Assembly (NCBI GenBank): GCA_016218715.1
Contig: JACRDG010000027.1
Location: 1-35,358 of the forward strand
Source of the DNA: Desulfomonile tiedjei
GTDB taxonomy: Bacteria; Desulfobacterota; Desulfomonilia; Desulfomonilales; Desulfomonilaceae
Length of the DNA stretch: 35,358 nucleotides
Reading direction: 5' to 3'
Positions 21,417 through 30,027 of the stretch are shown in pieces. A program made the translations under genes and the position numbers. Every line of letters begins with the position of its first letter. The stretch's first letter is position 1. The notes beneath the pieces are model-generated. The model did not search any database. It was not told the DNA's origin and was given only the letters and a program-made list of their open reading frames with translations.

Positions 21417-21535
21417 ACCCCTTCAAGATATGGCAGATGGAAAAATAATGTCCTCTCGGACGGTTGACGGCCCGAGCGGCCTCACACTTCGGACAACGCA
21501 GACCCGGTCTGCAGATTCCCTATCAAGGAAGCAAT

Positions 21536-21590
21536 CCGGGGAGAGCCTCTTTGCCCAAAGAAGTTCCCCGAAACCTACTCTGTGGATTGC
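21536..21590. repeat. intergenic hairpin repeat, copy 2 (terminator of the ast cluster)
   Basis: The hairpin 21538-21569 has a lower stem GGGGAG/TTCCCC and an upper stem TCTTT/AAAGA. It and the adjacent TACTCTGTGGATTGC are clearly related to 5621-5674. It sits between convergent genes, and the conserved block on its right reaches into the last codons of astB, so the AstB C-terminus (about FQQSTE) is encoded by the repeat. Confidence 0.65.
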
Positions 21591-22942
21591 TGAAAGGGGT
21601 ACACCGAACCGATTCTCAGGATCTGGGTCAACTCATCCAGCGCAGAGCGACTCTCTTCAAGCAAGGCCGGGTCGGCGAGGTCGTCCACGTGCAGTTCCTC
21701 CCGATAGCGCCGGGTACCCCAGTCTATCAGGTTGTTGTAGAGTCGATCGGTGAGGAGAATACCTTGGTGGGTTCGGGCCAGATCCCGCTCGGTCAGTACT
21801 ACCCGCAGTCTCAAGCATGCAGGCCCGCCGCCGTTCTTCATGCTTTCTCTCACATCCACGTAGTGAAGGGATACGACGGGGTTGGGCTCCGCGAGGATCT
21901 TGTCCAGGCAGGCCTTAGTCGTTGCGGTTTCTCGGCATTCGGTCGGCGCGATCAGGCACATAGAGCCGTCAGGGAGCGTCACGAGCTGACTGTTGAAAAG
22001 GTACGATTGCACCGCTTCGGCAACGGTGACCTCATCCTGGGTTACTGCGAGGAGAACGAGGTCCCCTTCACAGCATCGCCCGAACGCGCTTTTCAGCTCC
22101 TCCAGCACGCTCGGTGGGTCCTGAAAGGCGTGGGCATGGTAAAAGAAAACGTTCCCGTTGCCGACGGATATCACGTCGTTATGAAACACTCCCTGGTCGA
22201 TGACTTCGGGGTTTTGGCGGGCGAAGATCTTTCGCAGCGGGTCCAACTGGTGGAGCCGCGCGACTGCCTGTGATGCTTCCAGGGTCTGTCGTGCAGGAAA
22301 CAGGGCAGGCCCACGGTCGGCAGGATTGAGACCTTCTCTCCCGTACACAAACAGCTCGATCCCTGGGTGAGAGAAGTCTGCGCAAAACCGCGTGTGGTTC
22401 GCAGCTCCTTCATCGGAAAGGAGAGCATTTGCCGGCAAAGGCTCATGGTGTAGGAAGGCATCCGGGTCAGGAAAGATGGCTCGCAGGACCGAAGCTGTGA
22501 AGGAAGTTTCGATGGATCGATGAGCCTGGCTGATCAGGTTGGCAGGGGTGAAGTGAACTTTCGCGTCTGCCGTATCAGCGCCCGGAGAGACCGTGGCAGC
22601 GTTGGCCGCCCACATGCCCGACGAGCTGTAGCATGCCGCCAGGAGAAGAGGAGCTTTTCGGGTCGCGGCCGCGAGGATTTGCGCATCCGAACCGCCGAAA
22701 CCCAGCCGCCTCAACGTGCCGATGTCGGGGCGTTCGTGCGGCGGCAACACCCCTTGCTTGAGCCCGAGGTCTGCCAGCAGCTTCATCTTGCGCAATCCCT
22801 GAAGCAGCGCGGCCCGGGGCTGGGACCTCGTTAACCCGTGCTCGGTCGAGGCAAGATTGCCGTACGCCAGCCCAGCATAGTTGTGAGTCGGCCCGACCAG
22901 CGCGTCGAAATTTGCCTCAAACGCTTGTTCCGGCATGTTCAC
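21575..22942 (-). CDS. astB: N-succinylarginine dihydrolase
   Basis: A 455-residue enzyme of the amidinotransferase/dihydrolase fold. It is the second step of the arginine succinyltransferase pathway and turns N2-succinylarginine into N2-succinylornithine with release of CO2 and two ammonia. The start FDALVGPTHNYAGLAYGNLAS is diagnostic. The triad known in E. coli (Glu174, His248, Cys365) corresponds here to Glu178 (LLSDEGAAN), His254 (GVFHNDVISVGNG) and Cys376 (NGGGPACLRLRV), all present. The length is normal. It is last in the minus-strand cluster, 13 bases after astD, and runs into a repeat-derived terminator. Confidence 0.96.
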   Translation of the reverse strand: MNMPEQAFEANFDALVGPTHNYAGLAYGNLASTEHGLTRSQPRAALLQGLRKMKLLADLGLKQGVLPPHERPDIGTLRRLGFGGSDAQILAAATRKAPLLLAACYSSSGMWAANAATVSPGADTADAKVHFTPANLISQAHRSIETSFTASVLRAIFPDPDAFLHHEPLPANALLSDEGAANHTRFCADFSHPGIELFVYGREGLNPADRGPALFPARQTLEASQAVARLHQLDPLRKIFARQNPEVIDQGVFHNDVISVGNGNVFFYHAHAFQDPPSVLEELKSAFGRCCEGDLVLLAVTQDEVTVAEAVQSYLFNSQLVTLPDGSMCLIAPTECRETATTKACLDKILAEPNPVVSLHYVDVRESMKNGGGPACLRLRVVLTERDLARTHQGILLTDRLYNNLIDWGTRRYREELHVDDLADPALLEESRSALDELTQILRIGSVYPFQQSTE

Positions 22943-22955
22943 CTGTCGGAAAGTG

Positions 22956-24446
22956 CTACGATGACGGACTGGAGCTTGCTATCGAGAGCCCGGGGAGCAC
23001 TTTGTCCGGCTTCTTCAGGCGATCGCTTTCGATGGACGCGATGGGGTACGAGCAGTAGTCCGCGGCGAAATAGCCGCTCGGCCGATGGTTGCCGCTCGCG
23101 CCGACTCCGCCGAAAGGCATTTTTCCGCTCGCTCCCGTGGTCTGCTGATTCCAGTTGATGACTCCCGCGCGCACTCTTCGGTAGAACTCGTCGTACATCG
23201 CTTTGTTGTCGCTCAGCAAGCCCGCGGCGAGCCCGTACGCGGTACGGTTTGCCTCACGGATCGCTTCGGGGAAATCCCGCACCCGGATCACCTGGAGGAA
23301 CGGGCCGAATAGTTCCTCATCCTCGCGATCGCGAACCCGCGTGACATCCACAATCCCTGGTGATAACAACGTGTCGATCGAGCGCACTCTCTTCATCTCG
23401 ACGAGTATTCGGCCTCCTGCGGCCACGAGTTTCCCCTGAGCGTCCAAGAGCTTTTCCGCTGCCTCGGCTGAAATCACCGGCCCCATGAACGGTTCCGGAA
23501 CATCGGTGCACGGTCCCACTCGGATCGTTCGGGTCATCTCAATCAGTCGGGCCAGGAAAGTATCCCCGGCCGGACCGTCCGGAACGATCAGCCGCCGCGC
23601 ACACGTGCAGCGCTGCCCCGCGGTTATGAAGGCGGAGACTATTGTCAGATAGACCGCGGTCTCCACATCACCGACTTCATGGACGACGAGCGGATTGTTC
23701 CCCCCCATTTCGAGTGCGAGTATCTTGTCCGGTCGCCCGGCCCATGCCCTGTGGATGGCCCGGCCCGTTTCCACGCTCCCGGTGAAGAACAGCCCCGCAA
23801 TTCGGGGATGCTGGATCAGCGCGGTGCCGGTCTCTCTGCCCCCCTGGACCATATTGACCACGCCGGATGGGAGGCCAACGGCTTCCCAAAGCTCCATCAT
23901 CCGCACCGCGACGAGCGGCGCTTGCCTGCTCGGCTTGAACACGACCGTATTTCCGGCAAGGAGCGCCGGGACGATATGGCCGTTGGGGAGGTGACCCGGC
24001 AGGTTGAACGGTCCAAAGACAGCGACTACGCCATGTGGCTTGTACCGCGTGGCCCCGGTAACGCCGGCAATATCCTGCGTCACGACGCGGCACCTGTCAT
24101 TATACGCCTCTTTGGAGATCCCTATCTTGCCGATCATCGACTGCACTTCGGTCAGGGCTTCCCACCTGGGCTTGCCCGTTTCCCGCGAGATCGCATCTGC
24201 AACGGATTGCTTGTGAGCTGTGAGCTGCTCGCGGAACGCCTCGAGGAATGCCAGGCGGTCCGACACCGCGAGATCCGCCCACGGCTCGAACGCGTCGGCC
24301 GCGGCTTCCACTGCAGCGTTTGCCTCCGACTCCGAGGCTGTTTTCCCATCCCAGGTGACCTGTCCTGTTGCAGGATCGGTCGAATGAAACGGAACACCAG
24401 ACCCGTCGATCCATTGATTCCGTACGAAGTGGCTGCGTCCTGTCAT
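22956..24446 (-). CDS. astD: N-succinylglutamate 5-semialdehyde dehydrogenase
   Basis: A 496-residue NAD-dependent aldehyde dehydrogenase that oxidises succinylglutamate semialdehyde to succinylglutamate, the fourth AST step. Visible: the cofactor region VVAVFGPFNLPGHLPNGHI (about 140-158) and FTGSVETG (221-228), general base Glu246 in LALEMGGNNP and catalytic Cys280 in TAGQRCTCARRL. The C-terminal MPFGGVGASGNHRPSGYF matches AstD well. The start overlaps the end of astA by 4 bases, the sign of translational coupling, and the end lies 13 bases before astB. Confidence 0.96.
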   Translation of the reverse strand: MTGRSHFVRNQWIDGSGVPFHSTDPATGQVTWDGKTASESEANAAVEAAADAFEPWADLAVSDRLAFLEAFREQLTAHKQSVADAISRETGKPRWEALTEVQSMIGKIGISKEAYNDRCRVVTQDIAGVTGATRYKPHGVVAVFGPFNLPGHLPNGHIVPALLAGNTVVFKPSRQAPLVAVRMMELWEAVGLPSGVVNMVQGGRETGTALIQHPRIAGLFFTGSVETGRAIHRAWAGRPDKILALEMGGNNPLVVHEVGDVETAVYLTIVSAFITAGQRCTCARRLIVPDGPAGDTFLARLIEMTRTIRVGPCTDVPEPFMGPVISAEAAEKLLDAQGKLVAAGGRILVEMKRVRSIDTLLSPGIVDVTRVRDREDEELFGPFLQVIRVRDFPEAIREANRTAYGLAAGLLSDNKAMYDEFYRRVRAGVINWNQQTTGASGKMPFGGVGASGNHRPSGYFAADYCSYPIASIESDRLKKPDKVLPGLSIASSSPSS

Positions 24447-25489
24447 CGTTGAGTCTCCGGGCGTTCACGGGACGGCCTCAGAGGACCGAAGCGTATTGTC
24501 TGCCCCGTGCCCACCCGAAGCGCTTGGGCGGTTGACGTATGGATCGCCGCGCCGCCGTCAGGGGTTTGTCCCACTTTTCCTACGCAAGCCCGAAAGCCTC
24601 CGTCGGTCTTGATGACAATGAAGTCTTCGGATTCTGGGCGTTCCGGCGTGATGTCGACCAAGGGAACTCGTACGCTCTCTTTGACGATCCGGATTTGCTC
24701 GCGCGCGCAACTGATGACCGGCCCGGCCTCGAAGATGTCTACCATACCGGTGAACGTGAAGCCCTCATCCGTGAGCATCTTCAGAGCCGGCCGGGTGTTG
24801 TGGTGCACCTTACCGATCACTTCCTGAGCCGCGGGAGGGAGCAGCGGGACGTAAATCGGGTGGCGCGGCATCAGATCCGCGATGAATCGTTTATCTTTGA
24901 TAGTCAAGTAGTCTGCCTTCGGATAGTCCATGTCGAAGAAATGCCGTCCGACAGCCTCCCAGAAGGGAGAACGTCCTTCCTCGTCCATCACCCCGCGCAT
25001 TTCCGCGATGACGAGCGGTTCGAAGCGTTCGGGATACTCTGTCATGAACAAGAACCGGAAGAGCGAGAGGAGCCGACCGTTTCCGTGCTTTCGATGGTTT
25101 GGGTCGAGGAAGAGGCCGCCGATCTCGCACGGTCCGCTATGTTCCGCAAGCAGGTGGAGCGTTGGGACTTCTTTGCGAACTTGGAGCATCTCGGACTCAT
25201 GGACGGAGATCTCCATTTTGTACGCCCAGAACGGCTCAAACCCGCCGACCTTGGAAACGATGCTGCTCGTGCCGATGATTGTGCCGGTTTCCATGTCTTT
25301 CATGATGAACATGTAGAGTTCGCCGCGCGGCTTGTCCCATGTTCTTGCGAAGCTCAGCTCCGACTGATCGATCCGGCGAACGAGCAACTCACGGTCTTTC
25401 GGAAGGTTCGTCAGTCCGAAGCTTGCCGTCGCGGCCAACTCCACAAGCTGATCCAAATCGGCCATGGCGACCGGGCGAACAATGACCAT
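24443..25489 (-). CDS. astA: arginine N-succinyltransferase
   Basis: A 348-residue GNAT-related enzyme that transfers succinyl from succinyl-CoA to the alpha-amino group of arginine, the committed step of the AST pathway. Family blocks seen: MVIVRPVAMADLDQLVELAA, SIVSKVGGFEPFWAYKME, EIGGLFLDPNHRKHGNGRLL with its CoA-binding turn, AEMRGVMDEEGRSPFWEAVG, and FTGMVDIFEAGPVISC. The length is as usual for AstA. The gene starts 12 bases after the aminotransferase and overlaps astD by 4 bases, so the three are one transcription unit. I see no clear ArgR or sigma-54 site in front of the unit. Confidence 0.96.
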   Translation of the reverse strand: MVIVRPVAMADLDQLVELAATASFGLTNLPKDRELLVRRIDQSELSFARTWDKPRGELYMFIMKDMETGTIIGTSSIVSKVGGFEPFWAYKMEISVHESEMLQVRKEVPTLHLLAEHSGPCEIGGLFLDPNHRKHGNGRLLSLFRFLFMTEYPERFEPLVIAEMRGVMDEEGRSPFWEAVGRHFFDMDYPKADYLTIKDKRFIADLMPRHPIYVPLLPPAAQEVIGKVHHNTRPALKMLTDEGFTFTGMVDIFEAGPVISCAREQIRIVKESVRVPLVDITPERPESEDFIVIKTDGGFRACVGKVGQTPDGGAAIHTSTAQALRVGTGQTIRFGPLRPSRERPETQR

Positions 25490-25501
25490 GAGATCCTCTC
25501 C

Positions 25502-26896
25502 TTATGGTGCGGCAGCTACTCCGATCAGCGTCTCCTCGACGATTCCCATCACTTCGTCGATGTGGTCGAAGGTGACGGCTCCCGCGGGGACGAGAAAACG
25601 GACCCTCGACAGATCCGCACCGCAGTAGAACGCAATCACGCCGGCATCGAAGAGTGCATGGATGAACCGATTCGTCTTGGCCGGATCACCGCCGAACGGC
25701 GTAAAAGCGATCATCGTTCCCAGGCCGAAAGGTCCCTCAATCAGGTCCGGATGACGTTCTTCCAGCTCCGAGAGGCGTTTGGCGAAGTGTTGGTGGAGCC
25801 GGGCGTTCTTCCCGTCAGACCCGAAAAAACCTCCTTCAAGCATGCCTTTGACCATAGCGCGTGAGGCAAATATGGCCGAGGTGCTTCCGGTGAACGTTTG
25901 GCTGAGCAGGCCCGGTGGTGGTGCGTACTCTGCGCGGAAAAGAGTGGCGCACACCTGTGAGAGCTTTCCCAGGGTTACCACATCCACGTACTCTTCGAGC
26001 TGGAAATGTTGAAACGCAAAGAGCTGCGTCGTGCGACCGAAGGTCTGAACCTCGTCCAGCAGGATCGTGATGTTGTTCTCCTTGAGAACCTCCATCAGTG
26101 AGATGAAGAAGGCCCGGTCACCCGGCAAAAAGCCTCCTTCTCCGAGCACGAGTTCGAATATCATGGCTGCGTACCGGCCGGGATACCTGGCCAAGTGGCT
26201 TTTGACGCGGTTCATCGCTGCCCGGATGCTCTCCCCCGGCTGTTCGGGATCGAAAAAGGGCACGTAATCGACGGCAAGCATGGCAGGTAAGCCGGCTCGA
26301 TACGCGGGCCGATCGGTCACCTGCGACAGCCCCAGCGTACGGCCGGCAAAGCATCCGTCAAAGGCGAGCAATCGATCTGCCGGAGCCCGTTCGTTGAATA
26401 TGATCTTCAGGGCGTTTTCGTTGGCCATCGCGCCGCTGGTGGAAAAGAAGCAGTGTTTGAGGCCGGCTCCCGTCGCTCTGGCAGCGTCAAGCAGCATGCG
26501 AGCCAATTCCGTGCTCTCCAAATTCTGCTGAAGATTCCCCTGCATAATGGTGTCTCGTAGGGCCGCGTCCAGCGCAGCTTCAACCAGGACAGGGTTCGAG
26601 TGTCCCCAGTGATGGACTCCGATGCCGGAAATGAAGTCGTATTTGACGCTCCCGTCAGCCAGTTCTACCAGTGGCCCTCGGCCGATCCCGCTGCCGATGT
26701 ATGGATAGAACAAGTTGCCCGCGCGGATTCGGCCGAATTCCTGCAGCACTTCCTCATAGGGTGCGCGCAATGCCTGATCCGGAGGCTTCACACCGCTGAT
26801 ACGCCCCTGATGGTCCTTAAGGGCTTCGAGCATGAGTGCCTTTGCCCGTGCCACGCGAGGATCGGAAAAAAGCTGCCGAGCAAGACTGTCAACCAT
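25502..26896 (-). CDS. class III aminotransferase, likely acting on succinylornithine (AstC role)
   Basis: A 464-residue PLP-dependent class III aminotransferase. Motifs: FISGIGVHHWGHSNP near the substrate site, CFFSTSGAMANENALKI for the PLP phosphate, ILLDEVQTFGRT with the Asp that pairs with the pyridine nitrogen, VVTLGKLSQV with the Schiff-base Lys, and TFTGSTSAIFASRAMV. It is longer than AstC/ArgD (about 405 residues) and has a different N-terminal part, so it is not a close astC orthologue. Its place directly before astA, 12 bases apart, argues that it converts succinylornithine to the semialdehyde. I chose ATG 26896, preceded by GAGGAG; a longer in-frame start exists 66 bases earlier. 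Confidence 0.8.
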   Translation of the reverse strand: MVDSLARQLFSDPRVARAKALMLEALKDHQGRISGVKPPDQALRAPYEEVLQEFGRIRAGNLFYPYIGSGIGRGPLVELADGSVKYDFISGIGVHHWGHSNPVLVEAALDAALRDTIMQGNLQQNLESTELARMLLDAARATGAGLKHCFFSTSGAMANENALKIIFNERAPADRLLAFDGCFAGRTLGLSQVTDRPAYRAGLPAMLAVDYVPFFDPEQPGESIRAAMNRVKSHLARYPGRYAAMIFELVLGEGGFLPGDRAFFISLMEVLKENNITILLDEVQTFGRTTQLFAFQHFQLEEYVDVVTLGKLSQVCATLFRAEYAPPPGLLSQTFTGSTSAIFASRAMVKGMLEGGFFGSDGKNARLHQHFAKRLSELEERHPDLIEGPFGLGTMIAFTPFGGDPAKTNRFIHALFDAGVIAFYCGADLSRVRFLVPAGAVTFDHIDEVMGIVEETLIGVAAAP

Positions 26897-27300
26897 ATCC
26901 GTACACTCCTCGGGAGGTCTGGAGCCGGACACCGCGCGCATCACATGCCCGATACCCGTCACTATGCGCGTGCCTCCGGCCTTTCACAGGGTCCACACTC
27001 TCTCAGACCACAGACGAGACCTGGAAGATCCCAAGCCCGCGTTTTGTCTCAGCCGATACGCGACCCACACGAACGCGGGGTCAACGGTGGCTCTATTACT
27101 GCATTTCATAAATCCGGTGTCTCGCTTGGAGCTCCCGTTCTCGGCTGTTCAGTGGGACCGGCATCTTGCCGGTCACTCTTCGGGAGCCAGTCTTCTCCAT
27201 CGGCGCTGTTCCAGTGGCACTCATGCGAGCCTGTGAAAGGGAGGGCGAACACGCGACCGCACTTGCGAAAAGCTGTTCTTGACAACTCCCGCCTTGTCCA
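26897..27300. other. intergenic region between the M20 gene and the ast unit
   Basis: About 400 bases that should contain the promoter of the aminotransferase-astADB unit if it is transcribed separately from the M20 gene. I find no convincing promoter. A perfect hairpin GACCGGCA-TCT-TGCCGGTC lies at 27156-27174 and shares GCATCTTGCCGG with 31701-31712. Confidence 0.4.
27156..27174. repeat. short perfect hairpin, REP-like
   Basis: An 8 bp stem with a 3 nt loop; the word GCATCTTGCCGG recurs in the gap before the phosphoribosyltransferase gene (31701-31712), which points to a small dispersed palindromic repeat family. Confidence 0.45.
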
Positions 27301-28533
27301 TCATCCCCGTCGAGCAGCATCGGCCGGTCGAATTTCTCCGGAAGCATGCTTCATCAACAGTAGGGCGGTCAATTTAGCGCGTTCGGTGAGGCTATCCACT
27401 TTCAAGTACTCCTCGGGACTGTGGAGGTGTGCTCCGCGAACCCCCAGACTGTCTATCGTGGGAAGACCTGCAGCGGAGAGGATGTTGCCGTCCGATGCAC
27501 CGCCGCTGTCGACCCATTTTATCGGTATCCCTAACTCTTGAGCGCATTGCGCCACGTGCTCGAACAGAGCGACCGTGCGATCGTCGAGCAGTTTGGGGGG
27601 CCGGCCAAAACCGCCGTACGTCTCCATGAATATTCCGTCGAGAGCGTCGATCTTCGCTGTGAGCGCTGCAACACCGGCTAGAACTTTCCTCTGGTCGTCC
27701 GCGGCTTCAACCCGTACGTTGAACGTGCAGAGCGCAAGATCGGGGACCATGTTGGCGGGTCCGCCCCCTTTGACGTTTGCCACGTTGAGGATAATCCCCG
27801 TTTCGCCCGCAAAGAGCGCGTTCAGGTCGACAATGAATTGGGCGAGCGCATTGATCGCGTTACGGCCGGACTCCGGATCCCGTCCGGCATGTGCCGCTCG
27901 GCCGCGGATCACCACATGGAAATTCCCGGAACCTTTGCGAGCCCGGACGAGGGACCCGTCTGCAAACGCCGGCTCAAAAACGAGCCCGACATCATTGCGG
28001 CGGGCAGCTTCAGCCAGCAGATGGGCCGATCCCGGAGAGCCTATTTCCTCATCCGGGTTGATGAGGACCTCCCACCCGAGGTTCTCCTTCCACGGGCTTG
28101 CCTCCAGGGCCTCAAGAGCCTTGAGCATCACTGCGAGTCCCCCCTTCGCGTCAGCCACACCCGGACCCCGGAGCCGGTTTTCATCGGGAGGTTCGCATCG
28201 TTGGAACGCATGGTCAGCCGCGTAGACCGTGTCATAGTGAATGCCCAGAAACACCTTCACGGGAGCCTCAGGCCGTTTCCTGATGCGCAAAGCCTTTCCC
28301 AGCGGCATCCGGCGCAGCGTCCCTTCTGGGGTTACCAGGGTTTCCGGTGGGAGTTCTTTGGTCTCCATGGTACCACCCAGCACGGCGAAACCGGTTTGCA
28401 GGAGCGCAAGCATCTGTTCGAGCCCGGGAAGGTTACGACTGCCGGAATTTTGGTCGGCCCATTGCCGCACCAGGTCGATCATCGCAGAGCGTTGTCCGTC
28501 CAGCCAGGAGAGGTGAGAGGCGTAATCAGTCAT
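27301..28533 (-). CDS. M20 family metallo-hydrolase, candidate succinylglutamate desuccinylase (AstE role)
   Basis: A 410-residue zinc hydrolase of the M20 family, carboxypeptidase G2-like branch. Metal and catalytic residues are in place: His99-x-Asp101 (GIHYDTV), bridging Asp128 (GPGVADAKGG), Glu162-Glu163 (NPDEEIGSPGS) and a late His in GAHLHSPEEYL. The small dimerisation domain lies in the middle (about 200-310, KGSGNFHVVIRGRAAHAGRD). No signal peptide is seen, so it is cytosolic. Carboxypeptidase G2 relatives cleave N-acyl glutamates, and no AstE (M14-like) gene is present, so this enzyme could perform the last AST step and release glutamate and succinate. It lies upstream of the aminotransferase on the same strand with a 400-base gap, so the link is inferred. 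Confidence 0.8.
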   Translation of the reverse strand: MTDYASHLSWLDGQRSAMIDLVRQWADQNSGSRNLPGLEQMLALLQTGFAVLGGTMETKELPPETLVTPEGTLRRMPLGKALRIRKRPEAPVKVFLGIHYDTVYAADHAFQRCEPPDENRLRGPGVADAKGGLAVMLKALEALEASPWKENLGWEVLINPDEEIGSPGSAHLLAEAARRNDVGLVFEPAFADGSLVRARKGSGNFHVVIRGRAAHAGRDPESGRNAINALAQFIVDLNALFAGETGIILNVANVKGGGPANMVPDLALCTFNVRVEAADDQRKVLAGVAALTAKIDALDGIFMETYGGFGRPPKLLDDRTVALFEHVAQCAQELGIPIKWVDSGGASDGNILSAAGLPTIDSLGVRGAHLHSPEEYLKVDSLTERAKLTALLLMKHASGEIRPADAARRG

Positions 28534-28625
28534 TCATGAGCACCAAGAGGTCTTTCGTGGTCTCCGAATCTGGTCTATGATAATTCCACGTAAAGCGAAC
28601 TCGCCTGAACGGATGTGGATGCCAT

Positions 28626-29627
28626 ATGTCACGCGTGCACAGAATAGAAGTTCCGATACCTTTTCCCGTCAAATGGGTCAACTGCTATTACATCGAGGAT
28701 TCGCTGCCGACGCTTGTCGATACCCCGTTGAATACTCCCGGGAGTCTCGAATTCATCGCATCGTTTCTCAAAGATCGCGGCGCGCGACTCGAGGACATCC
28801 GGCGCATCATCCTCACGCACGGCCATCTCGACCACTCGGGACTTGCGGGACGGATCGCGGAAATCGCAGGCGCGGACGTGTTCGTTCATCCATGGGACAG
28901 GAGTATCATAACTGTCGCGCATGCGGAACAGATCGAACGCTCCACAGAGTGTTTCCGGACCTTTCTGCAGGAAGCCGGTCTCCCTGAAACACAGGTCTCG
29001 GAGCTGGTCGACCTGATCATGAGCCGTTCCGCGCGGATGATCAGCGTGATGCCCGATGACATGCCTCTGAAACATGGCGATGTGATCCCCTTCGATGACT
29101 TCGACCTCGACGCGATCCACACTCCGGGGCACACTCCAGGATCCATGTGCCTTTTCAATAGAAAGGACGGCACCCTCTTTACCGGAGACGCGGTCTATCA
29201 GGAGGTGACGTGCAATCCTCTCTTCGATGCAGCGAACCCTGCCGGCTCCGGGCCGTACCGGGCCTTGTCCGAGCATCGTGAGTCGCTGGAGCTGCTCCGG
29301 GGGCTACCGGTGAAGTCGGTGTTGCCCGGACACGGCGTGCCGCATTCGAAGCATCGGCAGCGCATTCAGCGCATCCTGGCCGATCACGACCGGAGACGAA
29401 ACGACGTCGCGAGAATCCTCCGGGAAACAGGTAACGGAGACGATGCAACCGAGTTCGGCGTCGCGGCTCGCCTCTTTCCCGGCATGAGCGGCATAGAGGT
29501 CTTCTATCGCGTCTGTGCGGTTCGGGCGCACCTGGAGATACTGGAGGAGGAAGGGCATCTGGAAGTGTCGCAGAACGGGTCGGCACGCTCGTACCGTCTC
29601 CGAGATCACGCGTTCCCCTACCGTTAG
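28626..29627 (+). CDS. MBL-fold metallo-hydrolase
   Basis: A 333-residue metallo-beta-lactamase-fold protein. The signature THGHLDHSG (near residue 64) is intact, and further metal ligands are seen in HTPGHTPGSM, FTGDAVYQE and LPGHGVPH. The C-terminal 80 residues form a winged-helix-like domain (LEILEEEGHLEVSQNG), as in LACTB2-like and related bacterial hydrolases that act on thioesters or RNA. No signal peptide is evident, so it is cytoplasmic. The gene is divergent from the M20 hydrolase with a 92-base shared promoter region, in which TATGAT (28577-28582) is a possible -10. Substrate unknown. Confidence 0.85.
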   Translation: MSRVHRIEVPIPFPVKWVNCYYIEDSLPTLVDTPLNTPGSLEFIASFLKDRGARLEDIRRIILTHGHLDHSGLAGRIAEIAGADVFVHPWDRSIITVAHAEQIERSTECFRTFLQEAGLPETQVSELVDLIMSRSARMISVMPDDMPLKHGDVIPFDDFDLDAIHTPGHTPGSMCLFNRKDGTLFTGDAVYQEVTCNPLFDAANPAGSGPYRALSEHRESLELLRGLPVKSVLPGHGVPHSKHRQRIQRILADHDRRRNDVARILRETGNGDDATEFGVAARLFPGMSGIEVFYRVCAVRAHLEILEEEGHLEVSQNGSARSYRLRDHAFPYR

Positions 29628-29660
29628 CATCCTCCGCGGATGGGACATCATTGCCAAATG

Positions 29661-29969
29661 CTATGAGCGGGACATCCCTTTGTGAAACCGGTACAGGCGT
29701 TTCGCCAGAGCGCCCACCAGGAGCAGAAAGGCCACGATACCGACGAGCAGGCTGACGCGGCTCAGATAGCCGTATTGCTGTTCCTCGAGCAGTTCCTGCA
29801 CCTGGGAGAGCAGGAAAGACCAGGGGAGAGCCAGAATCGCGAAGGCTATCACTTTGTAGACGAAAGGGACCGGCCCGTCGGGTTCGGGCAGAACCTCGGG
29901 TTGCACTTCAGCTTTGGCGGCCGGATCGTCTGCGTCGCGGCGATGGTCGATCGTGTTGTCTTCCGTCAT
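29661..29969 (-). CDS. small membrane protein of unknown function
   Basis: A 102-residue protein with an acidic, disordered N-terminus (MTEDNTIDHRRDADDPAAKA), two hydrophobic segments (about FVYKVIAFAILALPWSFLL and LLVGIVAFLLLVGALAKRL) joined by a polar loop rich in Glu/Gln, and a short basic tail. No family recognised. It lies 58 bases after the PilZ gene on the same strand, so the two may be co-transcribed, and it ends 33 bases from the convergent MBL gene. Start codon ATG with GGAC-type weak SD. Confidence 0.6.
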   Translation of the reverse strand: MTEDNTIDHRRDADDPAAKAEVQPEVLPEPDGPVPFVYKVIAFAILALPWSFLLSQVQELLEEQQYGYLSRVSLLVGIVAFLLLVGALAKRLYRFHKGMSRS

Positions 29970-30027
29970 GGGAACGAGGTCCTTTCAGCAGTGCACGGAA
30001 TGCGGCAGAGCTAGCAGCCCTTGCCGG

